From contig NZ_JAQYWQ010000032.1 in NCBI RefSeq assembly GCF_029379315.1, forward strand, positions 1 through 58,322: DNA of 58,322 nt, written 5' to 3'. How positions within the stretch are numbered: position 1 is the first letter of the stretch; every line of letters begins with the position of its first letter. The stretch is from Nostoc sp. S13 (lineage in GTDB: Bacteria; Cyanobacteriota; Cyanobacteriia; Cyanobacteriales; Nostocaceae). A program made the translations under genes and the position numbers. The notes below the pieces were generated by a model. It did no database searches and had not been told where the DNA came from. It worked only from the letters and a program-made list of their open reading frames with translations. Below are positions 18,748-27,142 of the stretch, one piece after another.

Positions 18748-19935
18748 TTACATGACTGCAACCCGAGGCAGACGATGCTTGAACCCGCAGAGGATTTCCC
18801 AAGAAATAGTGTTTAGTTGTTCTGCCCAATCGTCTGCTGAAATTTGTTCTTTTCCCTGTTCTCCTAGTAAGGTGACTACTTCTCCTTCTTGGATATTAGG
18901 TATAGCACTCACATCCAGCATTAACTGATCCATTGTAATTGTCCCGATTTGCGATACCCGCCGACCGCGAATTAACGCCTGCATTTTGTTGGAAAGACTG
19001 CGAGGCACACCGTCAGCATAGCCAATTCCGACGACGGCGAGGCGAAGTTCACGCGGGGCAATAAATTGATGACCGTAACTAACAGCAGTTCCTGGGGCAA
19101 TTGTTTTAACTTGTGTGACTCGTGCTTTAAGTTGCAAAACGGGCTTGAGGTCGATCGCATTTTGTAAATGGGTTGCTGGGTAGAGTCCGTAAAGGGCTAA
19201 ACCTAGTCGTACAATGTCGTAGTGCAATGCCCGATCTGTGAGTGCAGCTGCTGAGTTTGCCAAGTGCAAGCAGGGCGGTTGAATTCCCATTGCTTTGATT
19301 TGGGCGATCGCTGACTCAAATCGTTTATGCTGTTCTTCCATTACCGTCGGATCAGGACTATCTGCTGTTGCCAAATGAGAATAAATACTGGCTATTTCAA
19401 GATGTGGTAATCGTTGCACTAATTGCACAAATTCACCAGCTTGCTGCCAATTAGTTCCCAATCTGGACATTCCCGTATCTAATTTGATGTGTACGGGTAT
19501 GGGAGAACCATAATTCATGGCTTCTAAAGTGTCGGAAAATACCAAAGCTTGTTTAGGGCTACAGAGTGTGGGCTGAAGTTTCCAATGTGCGATCGCATGA
19601 ATCTGCTCTGGTGTATGAGTTGCCCCTAAAATCAAAATGGGCGCTTGAATTCCGCCTTCTCGCAATTGAATAGCTTCTGGAACTGTAGCGACTCCCAGCC
19701 AACTAGCTCCCGATTGGATTACAGTTTGGGCGACTGTTACCGCTCCATGTCCATAAGCATCAGCTTTTACTACTGCCATCAACTGGGTATGCGGCGATAA
19801 AAACTGCACCAATTGCTGTACATTATACGACAACGCCCCTAAATCAATTTCTACCCAAGCGCGTTGGGAAAACCAAGCGTAGGTATCACACTCCTGACTA
19901 TCAGCAAAACTTGGGGTTTGTTTATGACTCAACAT
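18748..19935 (-). CDS. alr: Alanine racemase
   Basis: A 395-residue PLP enzyme that interconverts L- and D-alanine for peptidoglycan synthesis. The PLP-binding Lys57 is in VVKADAYGHG, the family signature. The opposite catalytic Tyr lies in TAVSYGHQF, and the C-terminal beta domain has IGYADGVPR and GTITMDQLMLDV. About 20 extra residues precede the conserved start WVEIDLGAL, which is common in cyanobacteria. The gene stands alone, with tRNA-Leu downstream. Confidence 0.96.
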   Translation of the reverse strand: MLSHKQTPSFADSQECDTYAWFSQRAWVEIDLGALSYNVQQLVQFLSPHTQLMAVVKADAYGHGAVTVAQTVIQSGASWLGVATVPEAIQLREGGIQAPILILGATHTPEQIHAIAHWKLQPTLCSPKQALVFSDTLEAMNYGSPIPVHIKLDTGMSRLGTNWQQAGEFVQLVQRLPHLEIASIYSHLATADSPDPTVMEEQHKRFESAIAQIKAMGIQPPCLHLANSAAALTDRALHYDIVRLGLALYGLYPATHLQNAIDLKPVLQLKARVTQVKTIAPGTAVSYGHQFIAPRELRLAVVGIGYADGVPRSLSNKMQALIRGRRVSQIGTITMDQLMLDVSAIPNIQEGEVVTLLGEQGKEQISADDWAEQLNTISWEILCGFKHRLPRVAVM

Positions 19936-20461
19936 TTGTACTGACTCCTATCCCACCACGGCTAAACTTCCAAATTATCTATCTATACACGCTCATTTAA
20001 GCGATATCAGATTAAATAGGAAGTTTACCCTTCATATTGCAATTGATACAATATGTTGCGTTACTAAAGAAAAAATTAAAAGTTAGGAGTAAATCTGAAG
20101 TAGATGTGTTATTGCTTTAACCTAACGCACCGCTCCAGATGGTACGTTAGGCGCTCATACCATGTTTTTTGTGAGAAATCATCTCGAAAAATGCGCCTAA
20201 CACAACGCCAGCGACTGGCTCGACTTTTCGTTACATTCTTCTCCACGAGACGTTGCGCGATCGCGTTAGCTTACGGTTACGTTTTTTTGCGTCAGGTTAG
20301 AAGTTTTACTTCCAAACTCCTAACTCCTAACTCCTAACTTCTAACTCTCAACTCATAACTTAATTTCCGAATTATCCCGAAAGTATAATTTATTATCATC
20401 TCCCTAGCAGGGTGTATTTGTGTTAACATTTATGTAAAGCTAATACCCTGAGCGCAGATAA
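19936..20461. other. Intergenic region with repeats and a 5' hairpin
   Basis: Contains GCGCTCATACC-type and GAGACG-type small repeats, and TCCTAAC tandem units at about 20316-20345. CAGGGTGTATT...AATACCCTG (about 20408-20450) could form a hairpin just before the HNH start. No gene is supported; a 77-codon open frame at 20104 reads as repeat. Confidence 0.5.
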
Positions 20462-20959
20462 ATGGGGAAGGTTTTAGTCTTAAACGCCTCTTACGAACCT
20501 CTCAATATAACGAGCTGGCGTCGCGCTGCGGTTCTGTTAATCAAAGGCAAAGCAGAACGCGTGGAACACAACGGTAAATTCGTTTATACGGATTTCCCGT
20601 TGCCGACCGTGATCCGGTTGCGTCATTATGTACGCGTTCCTTATAAAGAAATTCCTCTGACTCGCCGAAATATATTGCACCGTGACGGTCATGCGTGTCA
20701 ATACTGTGGTTATACAGGGGATGAGTTGACTCTAGACCATGTAATACCGCGATCGCGCGGCGGCGGCGATACCTGGGAGAACATTGTTACCGCTTGTGTC
20801 CGTTGCAATGTTAAAAAAGGCAGTCGCACTCCCCACGAAGCTCATATGCCTTTGCGTCATCCCCCCCGCCAACCTTATAGCAGCCTCTATTTTGAGGTCA
20901 GCAAACATCTTAAGAGTGGACTTCACACAGAGTGGCAAAAGTATGTTATAGGTCTTTGA
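20462..20959 (+). CDS. HNH endonuclease
   Basis: A 165-residue protein widely conserved in cyanobacteria. The N-terminal part (VLVLNASYEPLNITSWRRA) precedes the HNH core: CQYCG, then LTLDHVIPRSRGG with the catalytic His, an Asn in WENIVTAC, and a second Cys pair (CVRC) for structural zinc. It stands alone with no methyltransferase or phage gene, so it is not obviously a restriction enzyme. A repair or housekeeping nicking role is more likely, but is inferred. Confidence 0.9.
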   Translation: MGKVLVLNASYEPLNITSWRRAAVLLIKGKAERVEHNGKFVYTDFPLPTVIRLRHYVRVPYKEIPLTRRNILHRDGHACQYCGYTGDELTLDHVIPRSRGGGDTWENIVTACVRCNVKKGSRTPHEAHMPLRHPPRQPYSSLYFEVSKHLKSGLHTEWQKYVIGL

Positions 20960-21622
20960 TATGACTTAACCTAATTCTAAAATCATCAAGAAATAGTCAC
21001 AGGTTTGCGTTTGTACTTATTTTTAGAGTCTCGCTAAAGCTGTGTTAGATACATTTGATTTAACAAATTGTCTGTTGGATCAGGTTTGTGCAGGTATTGT
21101 CATACACATTTTTCGGCACAAAGCAACACATTCGTCTGCATAAATCCAGGCAAAGGTGAGTTCGAGGAACCTCTAAGAGCCTTGAACTTTAGTTCTGTCT
21201 TGTTATCAAACTCCAGACGTGCTGTTGCTCGTGTCTCTACTACTCATTTAGAAGTAATGTCTATATATAGGTAGCAATTAAGTTACAGTTTCTAGCCCGA
21301 AAGTAATAATATAGAAACTATACCCTAAGTTAGAGATAAATCCCGGTGATTTAATTTATGGAAGAGAAAAAAGCGAAATAAAACAGATTAATGCTAGCAG
21401 ATACAGCCCGATATACTAAACTTCATTGTTTCCAGTACTTTTACGCCCTCTAGTGGAATTTAGGTGATTGTTGAGCGCTATTACTGACAAAAAATATACT
21501 CAGATGTATAGTGCAATGTCTTGATATTTTTGCGAAGATCATAATAATGTGGCTAAATTCAGTCAATTGCTGAACCTAGTATTTCTGAATTAAAGGAGCC
21601 TCACACTTAAAAAAAGTTCCCT
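20960..21622. other. Intergenic region, no gene seen
   Basis: A 68-codon open frame at 21068 does not read like a protein. No tRNA, clear palindromic element or tandem repeat is evident. AAAGGAG at about 21593-21599 lies upstream of the DHH gene start. Confidence 0.45.
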
Positions 21623-22903
21623 ATGTACTTCAATCCCGTTACTCAGTTTGAGAGTTTGTCATTGACCACAGAGCCAAACCCAGAGGAACCTGAAATCGAG
21701 AAAGCGCCAGTGGAAGTTGCATTTAAGAGTCTGTCATTACCGCCATCGGTAGGTGACGGAGCTATATATATCAGTCACCGTGGTAATTCTCTGGCACAAC
21801 AAAAGTCAGAAGAACTGCAAAAAACTCTTTTGGCACACCGACACGATCGCCAACTGATAATTCTACAAGATTTTCCTGACCCTGATGCCCTTTCCTGCGC
21901 CTGGGCTTACCAGTTAATTGCCCAGCAATATGATATCAAATGTGAAATCATTTATGCTGGCGCATTGAGCCATCAAGAGAATATTGCCTTAGTGAGGTTG
22001 ACTAATTTACCTATCCAACGCTGGACGCCGCAAACCTTGAAAACCAAAGATTTGTCATCTTATCAAGGTTTTGTATTAATTGATAACCAGGGAACCACTT
22101 CACAGCTACTGTCAGCGGTGCGGCAGGCTGGAATTCCCCTAGTAGCCCTGATCGACCATCACAGTATACAAGGTGATCTCCAATCAGAGTTTGAGGATAT
22201 CCGTCCCTATGTAAGAGCGACTGCAACAATTTTTACTCAATATCTCCAAACAGGATTACTGGCATTAGATAGCAGCATAAATCAACACGTCAAATGCGCC
22301 ACTGCCTTGATGCACGGCTTGCGATCAGATACAAATCGGCTAATGCAAGCGCAAGAAGAAGATTTTATGGCAGCTGCGTATTTAAGCCGATTTTATGATG
22401 CCCAATTGCTCAACGCCATTTTACAGGCGAACTGTTCCAAGCGGGTAATGGATGTGATCGAGCGATCGCTAAAAAATCGCATCGTCCAAAATAACTTTTC
22501 CATCGCTGGTGTTGGTTACTTACGCTACGATGACCGCGATGCCATCCCTCAAGCGGCTGATTTTCTCGTCACCGAAGAAAACGTTCACACCGCCGTAGTT
22601 TATGGCATTGTTCACGATGAAGACGAAGAACTAGAAATAGTCATTGGCTCCTTGAGAACCACCAAACTCACCCTTGACCCCGATGAATTCATCAAAGAAG
22701 CCTTTGGGCAAGATAGCGCAGGGCGCTTTTTCGGCGGTGGAAGGACAAGCGCAGGCGGCTTTGAAATTCCAATGGGCTTCTTATCTGGCAGCAACGAAAA
22801 TCCCGCCTATGCGAAAATGAAATGGGAAGTATTCGACACTCAAATTAAGCAAAAACTACTGAGGTTAGTCAATCCTAGAGACAACCCGATTCAGTCGGAG
22901 TAG
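21623..22903 (+). CDS. DHH/DHHA1 family phosphoesterase (NrnA-like)
   Basis: 426 residues. An N-terminal DHH domain has the metal motifs DFPDPDALSCA, LIDNQG and ALIDHHS (the DHH triad). The C-terminal DHHA1 domain has the glycine motif FGGGRTSAGGFEIP, which binds the nucleotide substrate. Relatives (NrnA, RecJ-like) degrade short oligoribonucleotides, pAp or cyclic dinucleotide products using Mn2+. The N-terminal 60 residues are a variable extension. A strong hairpin lies downstream at 22998-23024. Confidence 0.9.
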   Translation: MYFNPVTQFESLSLTTEPNPEEPEIEKAPVEVAFKSLSLPPSVGDGAIYISHRGNSLAQQKSEELQKTLLAHRHDRQLIILQDFPDPDALSCAWAYQLIAQQYDIKCEIIYAGALSHQENIALVRLTNLPIQRWTPQTLKTKDLSSYQGFVLIDNQGTTSQLLSAVRQAGIPLVALIDHHSIQGDLQSEFEDIRPYVRATATIFTQYLQTGLLALDSSINQHVKCATALMHGLRSDTNRLMQAQEEDFMAAAYLSRFYDAQLLNAILQANCSKRVMDVIERSLKNRIVQNNFSIAGVGYLRYDDRDAIPQAADFLVTEENVHTAVVYGIVHDEDEELEIVIGSLRTTKLTLDPDEFIKEAFGQDSAGRFFGGGRTSAGGFEIPMGFLSGSNENPAYAKMKWEVFDTQIKQKLLRLVNPRDNPIQSE

Positions 22904-22997
22904 AGGGAGGCGAGGGAGATGGGGAGAACTCCTAACTCATGTAGCAGTCAAAGTGCTTGGTCAGATAGCATCCCTAAGTCATTCGTGATAAACATAT

Positions 22998-23024
22998 TTC
23001 CCGACTTTTCTAAAAAGTCGGGAA
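22998..23024 (+). terminator. Probable rho-independent terminator of the DHH gene
   Basis: TTCCCGACTTTT-CTA-AAAAGTCGGGAA forms a 12-bp perfect stem with a 3-nt loop. It is followed by a moderately T-rich stretch, about 95 bp after the stop. Confidence 0.65.
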
Positions 23025-23144
23025 TCTTGGTTTTATCGGAGAGGTTGAACTGATTGAGGATGTAGTTCGTGCTTAATGTTAAGTAAGTAGGCACAAATAA
23101 AATTAACTCGCGCGTACCTATTTTATTTGCGAAGAAGGAGCGCC

Positions 23145-23757
23145 ATGAAGTCTACAGAACTGCAAATGTTACAAACTCTGCATGAGCAAGATTTTTATGC
23201 TTGGGTAGAGCAGACAGCAGAGCTTTTGCGATCGCACCACTGGGACACGCTGGATTTAGAACACTTAATTGAGGAAGTGGTGGACTTGGGTAAGAGTCAA
23301 CAGCGTGCTTTGCAGAGCGCGTTACGGTTGGTGTTGTCGCACTTGCTGAAGTGGAAGTATCAACCCGAACACCGTAGCCGCAGTTCGCAAGTGACCATTA
23401 CCCGTGAGCGACTGAATCTGGATGAATTGCTGCAAGAAAGTCCTAGCTTGCGCCGTTTTTTAAATAGACTTATCCGGAAATGAGAACTTTATTTGGCTGA
23501 AACCTAGCTCTGGAGAGGGTTTTAGAGGTTCCTGTTTTATATAAGCTAAAAAGCCAGCTATGTAAGGGTTTCAGCTATTTTGAGGTTTATTTGTGGATAA
23601 GTCTATTGAGCCGGAGTGGATTAATATTACTTATCAGCGATCGCGGCGAGAGGCAATGGTCGAGACTGGTTTATCAGAGGAGAACTTTGCGATCGTCTGT
23701 CCCTTTTCTGTCGATGACATTTTAGACTTAGACTTTTATCCTAATGCTGATGAATAA
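23145..23757 (+). pseudogene. DUF29 protein gene split by a MITE insertion
   Basis: The 5' part, from the ATG at 23145 (GAAGGAG ribosome binding site), encodes a typical DUF29 protein (DFYAWVEQTAELLR, LEHLIEEVVDLGKS, LLKWKYQPEHR, SPSLRRFLN). It then runs into an inserted sequence and stops at about 23481. The missing C-terminus resumes at 23606 in another frame (IEPEWINITYQRSRREAM... to the stop at 23757). Removing 139 bp (the 137-bp element plus one TA) joins the halves in frame and gives a 157-residue protein of normal length. DUF29 proteins are abundant, small and of unknown function in cyanobacteria. The truncated 112-residue product may or may not be stable. Confidence 0.85.
23467..23603. 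mobile_element. 137-bp MITE inserted in the DUF29 gene, TA target duplication
   Basis: The terminal inverted repeats are GACTTATCCGGAAAT and the complement ATTTGTGGATAAGTC (two mismatches). Subterminal GCTGAAACC pairs with GGTTTCAGC. The element is flanked on both sides by TA (23465-23466 and 23604-23605), as expected for IS630/Tc1-mariner transposition. It has no coding capacity. Its insertion separates two halves of an otherwise intact gene, so the boundaries are well defined. Confidence 0.85.
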
Positions 23758-23908
23758 CCGTAACCCCTTGTGGAATTTTCTATGAATGGAAACGTTTTTA
23801 ACTGGGATTATACATCACCTGAATAGGGAGCGATTAAAACCGTAGGGTGCAAAATAACTTTTCCATTACAGGCGTAATTCCCAAATTGAGTAAATAAGAG
23901 GCATAGCC

Positions 23909-24178
23909 ATGACACAGCAAGAATTGTCAAAATTAAGAACATTGCCAGAACTACACAAACAAGTGCTGCAATTACCCATTAGAGAACGTTGGTATTTAGT
24001 TCAGTCTGTTCTGGCATCAATTCAACAAGAAACCCTATCGTCTATTCCTCTCAGTCCCACCTTAGAACCTTTAACCGACCTTGACCCCTGGACTCAGAGT
24101 TTAATAGGTGTAATCCAGCTATAACAAAAAAATCCGACAGAAACTTATGTGGATTATTTAGAGGAAAAATACAGTTGA
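23909..24178 (+). pseudogene. Antitoxin gene of a VapBC-like module, premature stop
   Basis: The frame from the ATG at 23909 (MTQQELSKLRTLPELHKQ) encodes a 71-residue antitoxin-like protein that stops at an in-frame TAA (24122-24124). The same frame then continues with protein-like sequence (KNPTETYVDYLEEKYS) to TGA at 24176-24178, overlapping the toxin start TTG at 24175. The overlap indicates an original antitoxin of about 89 residues, translationally coupled to the toxin. The stop probably removes the toxin-binding tail. Confidence 0.65.
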
Positions 24179-24588
24179 AACGGGTGTTGTTCGACAGCGA
24201 TGTGTTGCTGGAGATTTTGGCACAGCGTCAACCATTTATCGTAGCTTCCGCACGAGCATTAAATACAGTAATGCAGAATAAAGTACAAGGTTATGTTTCA
24301 GGTCATGCAGGAACCAATATTTTCTATATTCTGCGTCGTCAAGTTGGTAATTAAGTAGCGCGTGAACTATTAGCAAAGTTATTGCAGCACCTTCAAGTTG
24401 CCAGCGTAACAGATGAAGTTATTCGGCAAGCTTTGAATAGCCCAATTAAGGATTTTGAGGATGCGGTAACGAGTGCTGCGGCGCTTACGGCAGGTTTAGA
24501 AATAATTGTGACGCGAAACACACCCGATTTTGTGGCTTCTTTAGTTCCGGCAATGCTGCCAGATGAGTTTTTGACAACGCTAATTTGA
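24175..24588 (+). pseudogene. PIN-domain (VapC-like) toxin with an in-frame stop
   Basis: From TTG 24175 the frame reads KRVLFDSDVLLEILAQR, with the first PIN acidic residues, through SGHAGTNIFYILRR. It meets TAA at 24352-24354, then continues in the same frame with DFEDAVTSAAALTAG and IVTRNTPDF (the later PIN acidic positions) to the stop at 24588. Apart from the one stop codon, the PIN domain of about 137 residues looks complete. PIN toxins are Mg-dependent RNases. With both the toxin and its antitoxin interrupted, this module is probably dead. Confidence 0.75.
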
Positions 24589-24617
24589 GTGAGTTTATTT
24601 TTATGAGAGGTATAAAA

Positions 24618-24884
24618 ATGACACAGCAAGAATTATTTAATGAGTTTTTATCCCTTCCTGCGGAAGCACAGCGTCAAGTCATCGACTATATTGCTTTTTT
24701 GCGACAAAGATATGCAGCAGTTGAATCTGCCTCTCAGTCGGCTGATATTGACTTGATCAATGATAGCTTTATTGGGATGTGGAGCGTAGGTGGAGCCGGT
24801 CGTAGACATCGCCAAGATTTAGCTGATAGCACTGCTTGGGTACGTGGTGTTCGAGAAAATGAGTGGTCAAAGTCACATGACTAA
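24618..24884 (+). CDS. VapB-like antitoxin with an in-frame small repeat
   Basis: 88 residues from the ATG at 24618 (GAGAGG upstream). The N-terminal helix-rich region (LFNEFLSLPAEAQRQVIDYIAFLRQR) and C-terminal DSTAWVRGVRENEW are typical of cyanobacterial antitoxins of the DUF2281 kind. The segment SVGGAGRRHR is encoded by a small dispersed repeat (24782-24812) inserted in frame, between FIGMW and the DLADSTAW tail. The next gene, the cognate PIN toxin, is only a stub, so this is a leftover antitoxin. Confidence 0.7.
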   Translation: MTQQELFNEFLSLPAEAQRQVIDYIAFLRQRYAAVESASQSADIDLINDSFIGMWSVGGAGRRHRQDLADSTAWVRGVRENEWSKSHD

Positions 24885-24990
24885 CTCAACCATCGTTGAT
24901 ACTGATATTCTAGAAGTTAATTTACACTGGGCGAAACTCTTAATTCAGCACGGGCTACGCCTAGCTACGCTAACAAAATTAAAAGTATGA
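24877..24990 (+). pseudogene. Stub of a PIN-domain toxin
   Basis: ATG 24877 overlaps the antitoxin stop and starts MTNSTIVDTDIL, the usual beginning of a PIN toxin with its first Asp. It then diverges into repeat-derived sequence (ACGGGCTACGCC at about 24949) and ends at TGA 24988-24990, overlapping the sixA start. At most 37 residues remain, so it is non-functional. Confidence 0.6.
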
Positions 24991-25523
24991 AACTATACTT
25001 AATTCGTCATGGCATCGCCGAAGACAAGGGATTAGGCATCAAGGATGAGGAGCGCAGCCTTACCAAAGAAGGACGGCAAAAAACTGAGAAAGTTGCTCAG
25101 AAACTTGTTAAATTGGGTTTAAGCTTTGATTTAATTCTCACCAGTCCTTTAGTGCGGGCCCGCCAAACGGCTGAAATCCTCATAGCAGAAAAACTAAGCT
25201 CCCAGTTAGAGGAATCTAGCCACCTTGCCCACGATGGTCAAATTTCTAGTTGGCTCAAAGACTGGTTAGAGCCGAGGAATTATTCCCAAAATACCCAACT
25301 GGCGCTGGTTGGACACGAACCTGATTTGACCAATTGGGCAGAAATTCTCCTATGGGGCACCGAACTTCTGATCGGCGGAAGCCGCCGCTCAGAGTTCTCG
25401 GAAGTCAAAGCAAGCTTAGTCTTGAAAAAAGCAGGTATGATTGGGATAAAACTACCAGAAACAGGTTCTCCTCTGGGTCGTAGTCAGATGTTTTGGTTGA
25501 CACCACCCAAGTACCTGCTATAA
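24987..25523 (+). CDS. sixA: SixA-type phosphohistidine phosphatase
   Basis: 178 residues, histidine phosphatase superfamily. The catalytic RHG motif is at residues 7-9 (LIRHGIAED). Phosphate-binding Arg residues are in SPLVRARQTAEIL, and the second His is in LVGHEPDL. SixA removes phosphate from Hpt domains of phosphorelays, so the CheA-type Hpt proteins of the cell are possible substrates. The segment GTELLIGGSRRSEF (residues about 125-139) is encoded by a 42-bp palindromic repeat inserted in frame (25360-25401), in a surface loop before the final conserved stretch. Confidence 0.88.
   Translation: MKLYLIRHGIAEDKGLGIKDEERSLTKEGRQKTEKVAQKLVKLGLSFDLILTSPLVRARQTAEILIAEKLSSQLEESSHLAHDGQISSWLKDWLEPRNYSQNTQLALVGHEPDLTNWAEILLWGTELLIGGSRRSEFSEVKASLVLKKAGMIGIKLPETGSPLGRSQMFWLTPPKYLL
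25360..25401. repeat. 42-bp palindromic repeat inside sixA
   Basis: CCGAACTTCTGATCGGCGG is followed by an imperfect inverted copy ending CAGAGTTCTCGG. The length is 14 codons, so the reading frame is kept. Confidence 0.6.
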
Positions 25524-25630
25524 CAGTTTTTCAACATTTCCAATTGTTGTTAGAATAGCTACTGTTATGGCGACAATAATTTCTGGTAAGTTAGCTTGAT
25601 CAGATATTTCAAAAAGCAAATGGTGTTGCC

Positions 25631-26767
25631 ATGATGGTGTGCGAATACAAGCCTGGTTTAGAAGGCATTCCCGCCGCCCAATCAAGTATCAGCTATGTTG
25701 ATGGGCAAAAGGGAATACTCGAATATCGTGGCATCCGAATTGAGGAACTAGCAGAAAAAAGTACATTCTTGGAAACTGCTTATCTCTTAATCTGGGGTGA
25801 ACTGCCAAGCAAGGAAGAACTGGAAACATTTGAGCATGAAGTTCGTTACCACAGGCGGATAAAGTACCGCATTCGGGACATGATGAAATGCTTTCCAGAA
25901 AGCGGGCACCCAATGGATGCCTTGCAAGCCTCTGCTGCTGCTTTAGGGTTATTTTATTCGCTCCGCGATTTACATAATCCTGTCTACATTCGAGATTCGG
26001 TGGTGCGCCTGATAGCAACCATTCCCACGATGGTGGCGGCATTCCAACTAATGCGAAAAGGCAATGACCCGATACGTCCGCGTGATGACTTAGATTACTC
26101 CGCCAACTTTCTATATATGCTCGATGAGCGAGAACCCGATCCTCTGATGGCGCGAGTTTTTGATATCTGCTTGATACTTCAGGTCGAGCATACAATGAAT
26201 GCTTCTACTTTCAGTGCCAGGGTGACAGCTTCTACCTTGACTGATCCTTATGCTGTGGTTGCTAGTGCCGTCGGAACTTTGGGTGGGCCTCTGCATGGTG
26301 GAGCCAATGAAGAAGTAATTCAGATGTTGGAAAAAATTGGCTGTGTGGAAAATGTCCGTCCCTATATAGAGGACTGTCTGCAAAGTAAATCTAAGATTAT
26401 GGGCTTTGGACATCGTGTGTATAAAGTGAAAGACCCACGAGCCACAATCTTACAAGGACTAGCAGAGCAACTGTTTGAAAAGTTTGGGCATGACAAGTTC
26501 TATGACATTGCTCAAGAAATGGAACGAGTGGTAGAGGAAAAACTTGGTAGCAAAGGGATTTATCCCAATATTGACTTTTACTCAGGTTTGGTGTATAGAA
26601 AGATGGGGATTCCCACAGACTTGTTTACGCCAATATTTGCGATCGCCCGTGTTGCCGGTTGGTTAGCCCACTGGAAAGAACAACTAGCAGAAAACCGGAT
26701 TTTCCGTCCTACCCAGGTTTACAACGGTCTGCACGAAGTTAGTTATACCCCCATTGACCAACGATAA
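25631..26767 (+). CDS. gltA: Citrate synthase
   Basis: 378 residues, type II-like citrate synthase that condenses acetyl-CoA and oxaloacetate. The catalytic residues fall in VEHTMNAS (His), GGPLHGGANE with MGFGHRVYK (His), and PNIDFYSG (Asp). The start is MM at 25631/25634. In Nostoc-type cyanobacteria gltA precedes the ndhAIGE genes, as here. In nitrogen-fixing species citrate synthase feeds the 2-oxoglutarate pool that signals nitrogen status. Confidence 0.96.
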   Translation: MMVCEYKPGLEGIPAAQSSISYVDGQKGILEYRGIRIEELAEKSTFLETAYLLIWGELPSKEELETFEHEVRYHRRIKYRIRDMMKCFPESGHPMDALQASAAALGLFYSLRDLHNPVYIRDSVVRLIATIPTMVAAFQLMRKGNDPIRPRDDLDYSANFLYMLDEREPDPLMARVFDICLILQVEHTMNASTFSARVTASTLTDPYAVVASAVGTLGGPLHGGANEEVIQMLEKIGCVENVRPYIEDCLQSKSKIMGFGHRVYKVKDPRATILQGLAEQLFEKFGHDKFYDIAQEMERVVEEKLGSKGIYPNIDFYSGLVYRKMGIPTDLFTPIFAIARVAGWLAHWKEQLAENRIFRPTQVYNGLHEVSYTPIDQR

Positions 26768-27142
26768 TGGGGCATTGGGCATTGGGCATGGGGCATTGGG
26801 CATGGAAAATCGAACCAATGCCCCATACACTATGCGCTATTTGAACGGTCTTCAGAGATAAAATCACTGCGTAAGTCCTGAAAATATATAGTCTCTCCTT
26901 GTTCCTTTGTTTCCTTGTCCCCGCCTCTCCTCAATAGCCAATCTCAATGCCAACCATAAGTAGAAGTTCTCATCTCCCTTCAGAGGGCTAAAACCATCCA
27001 AGGATATACTAGGCATGGGAATTAGCAACAAATCTTCAATCAAGCGTCATCTGGGCAAAAATTAAAAATGGGTGAATTTACAGGTATTAATTCAACTAAT
27101 AGTTGTAATTCATTATGACTCGATGTCTTAAAGAGCGGAAAC
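26767..27142. repeat. Spacer with GGGCATT/GGGCATG tandem repeats, upstream of ndhA
   Basis: Tandem GGGCATTGGGCATG-type units (26769-26803) and an inverted remnant (CAATGCCCCAT at about 26817) directly follow gltA. TGCGTAAGTCCTGAA at about 26869 matches the end of another repeat class (see 45754-45886). The rest is the presumed ndhA promoter region; no gene is seen. Confidence 0.6.

Noticed and set aside
20104..20337. 77-codon open frame
   Set aside because: Composed of dispersed repeats (GAGACG, TCCTAAC units); not protein-like.
20462..20959. Restriction enzyme or homing endonuclease
   Set aside because: The HNH protein is a free-standing type common in cyanobacteria, with no methyltransferase or intron/intein context.
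21068..21274. 68-codon open frame in the spacer before the DHH gene
   Set aside because: No ribosome binding site and no recognisable protein pattern.
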